NCBI RefSeq assembly: GCF_000235425.2
Contig: NZ_KI912266.1
Location: 6,726,553 to 6,790,552, forward strand
DNA length: 64,000 bases
Reading direction: 5' to 3'
Source of the DNA: Pseudofrankia saprophytica
GTDB lineage: Bacteria > Actinomycetota > Actinomycetes > Frankiales > Frankiaceae
The position numbers and the translations under genes are program-made. The notes beneath the pieces were generated by a model. It saw only the letters and a program-made list of their open reading frames with translations, made no database searches and had not been told where the DNA came from. Positions 53,857-62,988 of this stretch are shown one piece after another. Position 1 is the first letter of the stretch. Every line of letters begins with the position of its first letter.

Positions 53857-55389
53857 GTGCCTACCCAATCGACCGTCGCCCTCACGGGAATCTCCAAGCG
53901 CTACGGTCCAGTCCACGCGCTGCGCGACGTGTCCATGACGGTGGGTACGGGCGAGGTGCTGGGCCTCGTCGGCGAGAACGGCGCCGGCAAGTCGACCCTG
54001 ATCGGGGTGCTCAGCGGCACCGTCCGCCCGGACACCGGAACGATGACGGTGGGCGGCCAGGACGCGCCGCTGGGCAGCCCACGCGCGCTGGCCGCCCTGG
54101 GTGTCGCGGTCGTCGTGCAGGAGCAGGCGCTCGTCGAGTCGCTGCGCGTCTACGAGAACATCTACCTCGGCCGGGAGATCCGGACCGGCGGCCGGGGGCC
54201 GGGGCGGAAACGGCGGCTGCGGGCCGCCGCGGCGGCGCTGCTGCGGGACATGCACGTCGACGACATCAGGGCCGACGCCGTCGTCGCCGACCTGACCTAT
54301 CCGCAGCGCCAGTTCGTCGAGATCGCCAAGGCGTTCGCGGACGCCCGCATCGCGGACACCCCGCCGCTCATCCTGCTCGACGAGCCGACCAGTGCCCTGA
54401 GCGAGCATGAGGCCGAGCTGCTGTTCTCGCTGATCGAGCGGTGGCGGGACCGGGCGTCGTTCATCTACGTCTCGCACATCCTGCCCGACGTGCTGCGCCT
54501 TGCCACCCGGCTACTGGTGCTGCGGGACGGGAAGGTGGTCGACGACCTGCGCAACGAGGGCGTCACCGACCGGCGGCTGCACGAGCTGATGGTCGGCCGG
54601 GAACGCAGCGTCGACTACTACCGGGAGACCGAGCAGACCGGCGCCGCGGCGGCCGCCGAGCCGATCCTGGAGATCACGGGCGGCTCGGTGGCCGGCGCGT
54701 TCACGGACGTGAACCTGGCGATCCGGCCGGGCGAGATCGTCGGCGTGGCGGGTGTCATCGGGTCGGGCAAGTCGGAGCTGGCCGCCGCCGTGGCCGGCGC
54801 GACCCGGCTCGGCGGCGGCTCGCTCACCGTCGACGGGCGCCGGCGGGACCGCTGGTCGGTCCGCCGCGCGGTGCGGGCCGGGGTCTGCTATGTCCCGCCA
54901 GAGCGGGCGAACGACTCCCTGTTCAGCGCGATGTCGGTGCGCGGCAACATCTCCATCGGCTTCCTCGACCTGCTCACCTCCCGCTGGTCCGGGCTGCTGC
55001 GGCTGCGGGACGAGCGCGGCCGCGCGGCCAGCCTGTCGTCGCGGCTGCGCATCAAGACGGACTCGCTGGCCACCCCCATCCGCGAGCTCTCCGGCGGGAA
55101 CCAGCAGAAGGCGGTGTTCGCCCGCTGGCTGGCCCGCAGGGTCCGGGTGTTCGTGCTCGACGACCCCACCCGCGGCATCGACGTGGGTACCCGCGAGGAG
55201 ATCTACACGATGATCCGCGACCTGACCCGGGACGGCGTCGGCGTGCTGCTGTGCGCCGAGTCCCTGGAGGAGGTCATCGGCCTGGCTGACCGGATCGTCG
55301 TGCTGCGGGACGGCCGGGTGACGGCCGAGATCCCGTCGCCCGCGACCGGCAAACCCACCGACGTCGACGTCATCAGCCACATGATGTGA
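53857..55389 (+). CDS. Double ABC ATPase of a sugar importer (RbsA/MglA type)
   Basis: 510 residues from GTG 53857; GTG 53839 in frame is possible. The first ABC domain has Walker A GENGAGKSTL, Walker B LILLDEPTSAL, and the segment YPQRQFVEIAKAF in place of LSGGQ. The second domain has the usual degenerate Walker A (GVIGSGKSEL), signature LSGGNQQKAVFARWL and Walker B VFVLDDPTRGID. Two ABC units in one chain are the family norm. Its stop overlaps or nearly touches the permease start. It powers uptake of the ligand of the preceding lipoprotein. Confidence 0.93.
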   Translation: MPTQSTVALTGISKRYGPVHALRDVSMTVGTGEVLGLVGENGAGKSTLIGVLSGTVRPDTGTMTVGGQDAPLGSPRALAALGVAVVVQEQALVESLRVYENIYLGREIRTGGRGPGRKRRLRAAAAALLRDMHVDDIRADAVVADLTYPQRQFVEIAKAFADARIADTPPLILLDEPTSALSEHEAELLFSLIERWRDRASFIYVSHILPDVLRLATRLLVLRDGKVVDDLRNEGVTDRRLHELMVGRERSVDYYRETEQTGAAAAAEPILEITGGSVAGAFTDVNLAIRPGEIVGVAGVIGSGKSELAAAVAGATRLGGGSLTVDGRRRDRWSVRRAVRAGVCYVPPERANDSLFSAMSVRGNISIGFLDLLTSRWSGLLRLRDERGRAASLSSRLRIKTDSLATPIRELSGGNQQKAVFARWLARRVRVFVLDDPTRGIDVGTREEIYTMIRDLTRDGVGVLLCAESLEEVIGLADRIVVLRDGRVTAEIPSPATGKPTDVDVISHMM

Positions 55390-55397
55390 GGACCACC

Positions 55398-56447
55398 GTG
55401 ACCCACAACTCGACCGATCTGGCCGCGCCGCAGGTCGCCGGCTCCGGGGGTGACCCTTCGACGCCGGCCGGCCGTTCCGGGCTCAGCGGGCTCACCGCGG
55501 TCACCGCCACGCTGTCGCGGAGCCGGACGATCGCCGTCCCGCTTGTCGCGCTGCTGGCGCTCATCATCTACTTCGGCAGCCGGAACTCGGCGTTCCTGTC
55601 GACCGACTCGGCGCAGAACATCCTGCGGCAGATGGCGTTCCTGACCGTCATCGCGCTGGCCGGGACGTTCGTCATCCTCATCGGCGGCATCGACCTGTCG
55701 GTGGCGGCGAACGCGACGCTCGCCGGCATCCTCATCGCCAAGTGGATCGACTCGTTCGGCGGCCCGTTGGCGATCATCATGGTGCTCGCCGTCGGTGGGC
55801 TGGTCGGCCTGGTCAACGGGCTCGTCACCACCGTGTTGCGCGTTCCGTCGTTCCTGGTGACGCTGGGAATGATGTCGGTGCTGGACGGGATCTCGAACAC
55901 GATCTCCCACGGCGGCCCGGTGGCCTTCAGCTCCGGGCTGCTGCACACGCTCGTCAACGACTCGTCGATCCCGGGCATCCCGAACGGCGCGCTCACCGCG
56001 CTGATCCTGACCGGCCTGCTCACCGTGCTCGCGTTCGCCACCTCCTTCGGCCGGCACCTCTACGCGGTGGGCGGCAACGAGCGCGCGGCGCGCCTGTCCG
56101 GGGTGCGGGTGCAGGTCGTGAAGCTGCTGGTCTTCGCGCTCGCCGGGGTCATCGCGGCGGTCGCGGGCATCATCTTCACCGGCCAGGCGAGCACCGGCGT
56201 GCCGCTCGGCGCCGATCCCAGCCTGCTGAACTCGATCGCGGCCATCGTCGTCGGTGGCACCGCCCTGTCCGGCGGCGTCGGCGGCCCGCACCGCACCCTG
56301 CTCGGCGCGCTGGTCATCGTCATCCTCGGTGCGGGCATGGACATCACCGCCGTCGACCCGTACACGCAGCTCATCGTCAAGGGCACGGTGGTCATCGCCG
56401 CTGTCGCGATCACCATCGACCGGCGGCGCTACGGGGTGATCAAGTGA
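55398..56447 (+). CDS. Sugar-type ABC permease (RbsC family)
   Basis: 349 residues if GTG 55398 is the start (GAGGA upstream); GTG 55386, overlapping the ATPase stop, is also possible. There are about nine to ten membrane segments after a cytoplasmic tail. The EAA-like motif typical of the BPD_transp_2 family is in GGNERAARLSGVRVQVVKLLVFAL, and GGTALSGGVGGPHRTLLGALVIVIL is the family's C-terminal segment. It forms the channel for the importer. It overlaps the next gene by 4 bp (GTGA), coupling it to the first SDR gene. Confidence 0.92.
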   Translation: MTHNSTDLAAPQVAGSGGDPSTPAGRSGLSGLTAVTATLSRSRTIAVPLVALLALIIYFGSRNSAFLSTDSAQNILRQMAFLTVIALAGTFVILIGGIDLSVAANATLAGILIAKWIDSFGGPLAIIMVLAVGGLVGLVNGLVTTVLRVPSFLVTLGMMSVLDGISNTISHGGPVAFSSGLLHTLVNDSSIPGIPNGALTALILTGLLTVLAFATSFGRHLYAVGGNERAARLSGVRVQVVKLLVFALAGVIAAVAGIIFTGQASTGVPLGADPSLLNSIAAIVVGGTALSGGVGGPHRTLLGALVIVILGAGMDITAVDPYTQLIVKGTVVIAAVAITIDRRRYGVIK

Positions 56448-57322
56448 GCGTGCCGAACGAGTCGGGGGCGAACGGACCGGGGCCGAACAGACCGGGACGC
56501 GTGGCCGGCAAGGTCGCCCTGATCACCGGCGCCGCCCGCGGGCAGGGCCGCGCCCACGCCGTCCGGCTGGCCCAGGAGGGCGCCGACATCATCGCGCTCG
56601 ACGCCTGCGCGCCGATGACCACCGTGCCCTACCCGCTGGCCGGCGAGGCGGAGCTGGCCGAGACGGCCGCGCTGGTCGAGGCGCTGGGGCGCCGCGTCGT
56701 CGCCCGCCGGGCCGACGTGCGTGACCTGGCGGCGGTGACGGCCGCCGTCGACGAGGGGGTCGCCGAGCTCGGCCGGCTCGACATCGTCTGCGCCAACGCC
56801 GGTGTCAACACGCCCGCGCCCATGATGGAGATGACCGAGGAGATCTGGACCGAGATCATCGACGTCGACCTGAGCGGGGCCTGGCGCACCTGCCGGGCGG
56901 CGATCCCGCACCTCATCGCGGGCGGCCGTGGCGGCGCGATCATCCTCACCAGCTCCGCGGCCGGTCTGAAGGCGTACGCCAACATCGCCCACTACACGGC
57001 GGCCAAGCACGGCGTCGTCGGGCTGATGAAGACGCTGGCCCAGGAGCTGGCCCCACACCGGATCAGGGTCACCACGGTGAACCCGACCCAGGTCGACACA
57101 CCAATGATCATGAACGAGCCGATGTACCGGCTGTTCTGCCCGGATGTCGACAACCCCACCCGGGCGGACTTCGCACCGGTGTCGCAGGCGATGAACGCGC
57201 TCCCGATCCCCTGGGTCGAGCCCGAGGACGTCAGCAACGCGGTCCTCTTCCTCGCCTCGGACGAGGCCCGCTACATCACCGGGATCGCCCTGCCGGTGGA
57301 TGCCGGCGTACTGGTCAAGTGA
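56444..57322 (+). CDS. Mycofactocin-type SDR oxidoreductase
   Basis: 292 residues, GTG 56444 overlapping the permease stop. N-terminal motif GKVALITGAARGQGRAHAVRLAQEG is the signature of SDRs thought to use tightly held NAD re-oxidised through mycofactocin (TIGR03971 group); the Ala-Arg-Gly-Gln-Gly is diagnostic. Other SDR residues: CANAGVNTPAP, Ser in ILTSSAAGL, IAHYTAAKHGVVG (Tyr-x-x-x-Lys), VNPTQVDTPM. It lies in the importer operon, so it probably oxidises the imported alcohol or polyol. It is about 66 percent identical, by eye, to the next gene product in many blocks. Confidence 0.9.
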   Translation: MSVPNESGANGPGPNRPGRVAGKVALITGAARGQGRAHAVRLAQEGADIIALDACAPMTTVPYPLAGEAELAETAALVEALGRRVVARRADVRDLAAVTAAVDEGVAELGRLDIVCANAGVNTPAPMMEMTEEIWTEIIDVDLSGAWRTCRAAIPHLIAGGRGGAIILTSSAAGLKAYANIAHYTAAKHGVVGLMKTLAQELAPHRIRVTTVNPTQVDTPMIMNEPMYRLFCPDVDNPTRADFAPVSQAMNALPIPWVEPEDVSNAVLFLASDEARYITGIALPVDAGVLVK

Positions 57323-57353
57323 TCAAGTGACGTCACGACGCAAGGAGACGGAC

Positions 57354-58187
57354 ATGGCGGGACGAGTCGAAGGCAAGGTCGCGTTCATCACCGGGGCCGC
57401 CCGGGGGCAGGGCCGCAGCCACGCGGTGCGGCTGGCCGAGGAGGGCGCCGACATCATCGCGGTCGACCTCTGCGCCGAGATCGACACCACCGACTACGCG
57501 GGGGCGACCCCCGAGGACCTCGCCGAGACCGTCGCGATGGTCGAGAAGCTGGGCCGCAGGATCGTCGCGGCCGAAGGGGACGTGCGCGACACCGACTCGC
57601 TGCGCGCCGCGGTCGACCGCGGGGTCGCCGAGCTCGGCCGGCTCGACATCGTCGTCGCCAACGCCGGCATCCTCTCGAACGGCCCCTCCCACGAACTGAC
57701 CGAGCAGACGTGGGGCGACATGATCGACATCAACCTGAGCGGAGTGTGGCGCACCTGCAAGGTCGCCATCCCGCACCTGCTGGCCACCGGCGACGGCGGC
57801 TCGCTCATCCTGGTCAGCTCGGTCGCCGGACTGCGCTCCTACTCGGGCGTGAGCCACTACGTCTCGGCCAAGCACGGGGTCGTCGGCCTGATGAAGACCC
57901 TGGCCCAGGAGCTGGCCCCGAACCGCATCCGGGTGAACACCGTGAACCCGACCCAGGTCGACACTCCCATGATCCAGAACGAGAGCATGTACCACCTGTT
58001 CTGCCCGGACATCCCCAACCCCACCCGGGAGGACTTCGGCAAGGCGTCGTCGGAGACGATCCTGCTGCCCATCGACTGGGTCGAGTCGATCGACGTGAGC
58101 AACGCCGTCCTCTTCCTCGCGTCGCAGGAGGCCCGCTACATCACCGGGGTCGCCCTGCCGATCGACGCCGGCGCCCTGGTCATCTGA
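57354..58187 (+). CDS. Second mycofactocin-type SDR oxidoreductase
   Basis: 277 residues, ATG 57354 with AAGGAG six bases upstream. Same family motifs as the preceding gene (GKVAFITGAARGQGRSHAVRLAEEG, VSHYVSAKHGVVGLMK, VNTVNPTQVDTPMI), with conserved blocks that suggest a tandem duplication with later divergence. The N-terminal extension of the first copy is missing. The pair may act on successive or related alcohols. It converges on the P450 gene with a 68-bp gap. Confidence 0.9.
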   Translation: MAGRVEGKVAFITGAARGQGRSHAVRLAEEGADIIAVDLCAEIDTTDYAGATPEDLAETVAMVEKLGRRIVAAEGDVRDTDSLRAAVDRGVAELGRLDIVVANAGILSNGPSHELTEQTWGDMIDINLSGVWRTCKVAIPHLLATGDGGSLILVSSVAGLRSYSGVSHYVSAKHGVVGLMKTLAQELAPNRIRVNTVNPTQVDTPMIQNESMYHLFCPDIPNPTREDFGKASSETILLPIDWVESIDVSNAVLFLASQEARYITGVALPIDAGALVI

Positions 58188-58255
58188 CCGGCGCGCCTCG
58201 GAGCGAGGCCGCTCAGCGGCGGGTTCGCGCCGGGGCAACGCGCCGGGGCAAGAGG

Positions 58256-59635
<1,380 letters not shown>

Positions 59636-59661
59636 ATGACCAAACTAGCCGGCACCCGCGG

Positions 59662-60411
59662 CTACGGGGAGGAATCGGGGCTGTCGGCGCCGGCGATCAG
59701 CGAGAACGCGCGCTCACGTCGTCTGCCCCACCGCGCGGCCCGCTCCCCGGCTCGCGCCATCTTCCCCTGGTCGTAGTGGCGCCGCGCCCACGGGCTTCCC
59801 GGGGCGGCGAGCCGCAGGACGCCCCAGATCCCGACAACGGTCACGAAGACACTGAACATCGCCACCCAGGGTTTTCCCTTGATCGCGGTCAGCACGGTAA
59901 GGGACAGATTGAACAGCACAAGTGCCACAAGGGTCCAGCGGGCGGAGCGTTCGTCGTCACTGATGTCATCCAGCCCGAAGGGTGCGGCGCGGACCAGGAG
60001 GAGCCCGGTCAAAGCCGTGGCAACGATGACGGCATCGACGGAGGAGCGGCCTTCCTTCGTCCAGTAGACGTCCTTCAGGTGGAGCAGGAGCGCGAATTCG
60101 TCGAGAACGAGGCCGGCCCCGATCCCGAAGACGAGCGCAAGGATGTCACGCCACGGGTGGACGGCGCTGGGAGCGAAGCCGATGGTGCCGGCCGCGAGCA
60201 TCATGAGAACACCGAAGAACTCGTGGTGCACGTGCACCCCGCCGGCCGAAATGTTTCCCGGCCACCATCGAACGTTCGCCCGGATGAGGCGGGCGGAGGT
60301 CCTGATGAACAGGAACCCGCCGACCAAGCCCACGAGAAGAAGCAGCAACGGCTGACGGCCGGTTCTGATGAACTGCTCGTGATATGAGCCGGTGAGCCAG
60401 GACCACTCCAT
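59662..60411 (-). CDS. Multi-pass integral membrane protein of unknown function
   Basis: 249 residues, ATG 60411. About six membrane segments: LLLLLVGLVGGFLFIRT, GVLMMLAAGTIGFA, DILALVFGIGAGLVLDEFALLLHL, AVIVATALTGLLLV, ALVLFNLSLTVLTAIKG and VFVTVVGIWGVLRL. The His cluster GGVHVHHEFFGVL and acidic pair LVLDEFALLLHLKDVYW with DAV downstream look like conserved functional residues, possibly metal-binding. I do not recognise a named family. It appears monocistronic. Confidence 0.82.
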   Translation of the reverse strand: MEWSWLTGSYHEQFIRTGRQPLLLLLVGLVGGFLFIRTSARLIRANVRWWPGNISAGGVHVHHEFFGVLMMLAAGTIGFAPSAVHPWRDILALVFGIGAGLVLDEFALLLHLKDVYWTKEGRSSVDAVIVATALTGLLLVRAAPFGLDDISDDERSARWTLVALVLFNLSLTVLTAIKGKPWVAMFSVFVTVVGIWGVLRLAAPGSPWARRHYDQGKMARAGERAARWGRRRERAFSLIAGADSPDSSP

Positions 60412-60542
60412 GCCCGGAGTCTGTCAGCACACGGCGATACCGCCGCTCGTCCCGCGCCGGGTCCGCGGACGCATCGCCGCCGCCGGCGGAGCGGAGCGGT
60501 CGCGCTCCTGCGCAGCAGCGGCTCGGCCGCCGGGCCACCCGG

Positions 60543-61037
60543 CTACCTGCCAGCTCCCGGGGGTTGGGTACGGGCGTCTTCGGAACCGATGCTGGCCAGC
60601 AGCGCCGGGAGCTGGCCAAGCGCCACCGCCATGCCAAGGACGTTCTGATACTCGCGCAGGTGAACGATCCGACCGTCACGAACCCTGAGGACGAGGACGA
60701 ACGACGCCGAGGCCTGACGGTTGATGGTGGTTATCGTTCCGGCGAGGTCGTACTCCACGATGATCACTTGCGGGTCCGCCGTGTCGTGGATGACCACATT
60801 GCGGAATCCCTCGAACCGCACCGGCAGAGAGGCCCGGCCCGCCGCGGCGAAGGCGCCGAACACCGCTCGCCCCTCGAAGCGGCTCGGCATGCCCGGCCGG
60901 GCGAACGGGAGCTCGATGATGACGTCCTCGGCGTACAGCTCGTCCGCGCGTTCGGGGGCGTTCCCGAGAAGTGCCTCCTGGAAACGGGCAAAGGCCTCGC
61001 GTGGGGTCATCTCGGCGCTGGCGGACGGTGACACCAT
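60543..61037 (-). CDS. SnoaL/NTF2-like protein
   Basis: 164 residues, ATG 61037. The cone-shaped alpha+beta fold is suggested by FARFQEALLGNAPERADELYAEDVIIELPFARPGMPSRFEGR at the N-terminus, the strand IIVEYDLAGTITTINRQASASFVLVLRVRDGRIVHLREYQN and a final helix, the order of SnoaL-like and steroid-isomerase-like proteins. It is about the family length (130-165). It is divergent from a TetR gene with twin operators between them, so it is the likely regulated gene. The substrate is unknown. Confidence 0.85.
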   Translation of the reverse strand: MVSPSASAEMTPREAFARFQEALLGNAPERADELYAEDVIIELPFARPGMPSRFEGRAVFGAFAAAGRASLPVRFEGFRNVVIHDTADPQVIIVEYDLAGTITTINRQASASFVLVLRVRDGRIVHLREYQNVLGMAVALGQLPALLASIGSEDARTQPPGAGR

Positions 61038-61097
61038 TCGGTTCCCTCCAGACTGGGCGCGCGACCGACCGGTCTAGGCCGTCCCGCGGAGCTAACA

Positions 61098-61111
61098 TGA
61101 GTCGCGACTCA
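61098..61111. promoter_or_regulatory. TetR operator O1
   Basis: TGAGTCGCGACTCA, a perfect 14-bp palindrome in the SnoaL/TetR divergent promoter. It is paired with the second copy, centres 22 bp apart. Confidence 0.7.
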
Positions 61112-61118
61112 GAATATG

Positions 61119-61134
61119 ATGAGTCTTGACTCAT
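61119..61134. promoter_or_regulatory. TetR operator O2
   Basis: ATGAGTCTTGACTCAT, 7-bp arms with a TT centre, the second copy of the TGAGTC/GACTCA motif; it is two helical turns from O1, on the same face. Confidence 0.7.
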
Positions 61135-61161
61135 GTTGTCAATCCCAGGAGGACGCCACCC

Positions 61162-61770
61162 ATGTCGGAAGGCAGGTCCTCAGCGGCCGATCGGGGCGTC
61201 GTGCCAGCAAGCCAGGGTCTGCGCGCCGACGCACGGCGCAACCGAGCGCGGATCCTGGATGCCGCCGAGGCGGTCTTCGCCGAGAAGGGCGCCTCGGCGT
61301 CGACGGAGGAGGTCGCCCGGCGGGCCGGGCTCGCGATCGGCACCGTCTTCCGGCACTTCCCGACCAAGGAAGCCCTGCTGCGGGCGCTGGTCAGCGACCT
61401 CGTGGTTCGGCTGGACGACGAGATCAAGACCTTGGTCGACGATGGCGATCCGGCGACCGGTCTGTTCGTCTTCTTCGCGAGCATGGTCGAGCAGGCGGCG
61501 GCCAAGAAGACGGTCGTCGATCTCCTGGCCGCCTCGGGGATCAACCTCCCGGTGGCCAAACCGATCCACACGCTGCGAGAGTCGATCGACGCGCTGCTCA
61601 CCCACGCTCAGGACGCCGGCGCCGTACGCGACGACGTCCGCGTTCCGGAGGTGCTCGCGCTCCTCACGGCCGCCTGTCAGGCAGCGCTGCAGGCAGGCTG
61701 GGACGACGAGCTGCAGGCCCGGACACTCACCATCGTCTTCGACGGGCTACGTCCACCCGCACGCAGATGA
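61162..61770 (+). CDS. TetR-family transcriptional repressor
   Basis: 202 residues, ATG 61162 with AGGAGGA upstream. HTH: RNRARILDAAEAVFAEKGASASTEEVARRAGLAIGTVFRHFPTKEALLRAL, with the FRHF recognition-helix end. The C-terminal segment LLTAACQAALQAGWDDELQARTLTIVFDGLRPP is the SACE_7040-like TetR ligand-binding type also used by the regulator at 43.3 kb. It is divergent from the SnoaL-like gene and almost certainly binds the two dyads in the intergenic region, repressing both. Confidence 0.93.
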   Translation: MSEGRSSAADRGVVPASQGLRADARRNRARILDAAEAVFAEKGASASTEEVARRAGLAIGTVFRHFPTKEALLRALVSDLVVRLDDEIKTLVDDGDPATGLFVFFASMVEQAAAKKTVVDLLAASGINLPVAKPIHTLRESIDALLTHAQDAGAVRDDVRVPEVLALLTAACQAALQAGWDDELQARTLTIVFDGLRPPARR

Positions 61771-61861
61771 CGCGGGCCCCGGCCGTCCCCGCGAACAGGC
61801 GGCGACCGGTACCCGGCCCGGCAGGAACCGGCGAGCGGCCCGCCCGACGAGCGACGCGGGC

Positions 61862-62095
61862 TCAGGACAGGCCGGCGGCGGCGGCGGCCTCGGCCAACGT
61901 CGGCCAACCGGAGCCGATCAACACCCAACCATCGTGGCCCGCGCGCGGGCTCTTGGGGTCGTGGACCTTGACCTGCCAGTTACCAGGGCTGGTCTCCCTG
62001 GCGAACGCGGACTTGCCGTCGCAGGTGCCGTAGCGGCTACCGAGCACGCCTACGGCCGTGGATGACCCGGAGGCGGAACCGTACTGAGCGGACAT
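61862..62095 (-). CDS. Small hypothetical protein
   Basis: 77 residues, ATG 62095 with GGAGAGG upstream. Contains a basic, Gly/Trp-bearing middle (GNWQVKVHDPKSP, GHDGWVLIGSGWPTLAEAAAAAGLS) ending in an Ala-rich helix. No family is recognised. Its strong ribosome binding site makes it probably real. It is convergent with the TetR gene, with a 91-bp gap. Confidence 0.55.
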   Translation of the reverse strand: MSAQYGSASGSSTAVGVLGSRYGTCDGKSAFARETSPGNWQVKVHDPKSPRAGHDGWVLIGSGWPTLAEAAAAAGLS

Positions 62096-62386
62096 GAGGT
62101 GCCTCTCCAAGGGAGTTCACCGACGTGCCCGGGCTGAGCCTGAGGCTCGTAGAGCCGCGACGCTGATGCGCGGCAGGCCGGATTGTTTCCCAGTGACCTA
62201 AGCTTACGCCGCCTCTGCCCAACTGCCGACCCGGGACCGTACTGAACCGCGACCGCCAGAGCCAGCGCCATTGGCGTGATCGCCGGTAACGCCCCGCGGC
62301 GGTCGTGAAACGGCAACGGTTACCGCCACCGGAGGACCTAAATCGCGATCAAAGGGCCGCCAATCGACCGCGGCAAAATCGGCCAG

Positions 62387-62850
62387 GTGCAGATCGGAAT
62401 GCTTGGGCCATTCGAGGTTCGTACGGACGAAGGCGTCCTCGCTGACCTGCCGGGCGCCCGGTCGCGCGCGCGGTTGATCGCTCTCGCGCTCGATCCAGGT
62501 CACGAGGTCCCGAAGGCGACGCCCGTCGACCGGATTTGGGGTGAACGTCCGCCGTCAGAGGCGGCGAATGCCCTGCAACGCCTGGTTTCCCGGCTGTGGA
62601 GGGCGCTGCCGGAAGGGGCGGTCGAGGGCAGACGGACGGCTCCCTGCTGAGGGTGGAACCCGGCGCCGTCGACGCCGTGCGGTTCGAACGCCTCGTCGAC
62701 CAGGCCCACGATGACGGGGACCCGCGGTGGGTACGACTGCTGCGTGAGGCCCTTGCCCTGTGGCGCGGTACGGCCATACAGGACGCCGGGCTGCAGGACA
62801 GCGCGGCGTTTGACGCGGCGCGCAGGTGTAGCCCGCCGACGACCGCCTGA
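62387..62850 (+). pseudogene. Frameshifted remnant of a SARP/BTAD-type regulator
   Basis: The N-terminal frame gives MQIGMLGPFEVRTDEGVLAD, PGHEVPKATPVDRIWGERPP and LQRLVSRLWRALPEGAVEG, an OmpR-like winged HTH of SARP regulators, then stops at 62650. The next frame (from about 62624) continues exactly where expected: QTDGSLLRVEPGAVDAVRFERLV, ALALWRGTAIQDAGLQDSAAFDAA, the start of the BTAD domain, and stops at 62850. One missing base in GGG-C-AGACGG near 62624 explains the shift. Full-length relatives are many hundreds of residues; the rest is missing. Confidence 0.8.
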
Positions 62851-62988
62851 TCGGCCGAGCCCGCCGGTCACCGCACTACCGCTCCTTCGTCACCTGCCAC
62901 GCCATTTGCCGGCCTCCTCCCCGTCGATCAGGAGCGAAGCGGGGTGTCGACGTGACCGGCTGACGCGGTCCGGGGAGGCTCACCCGGT

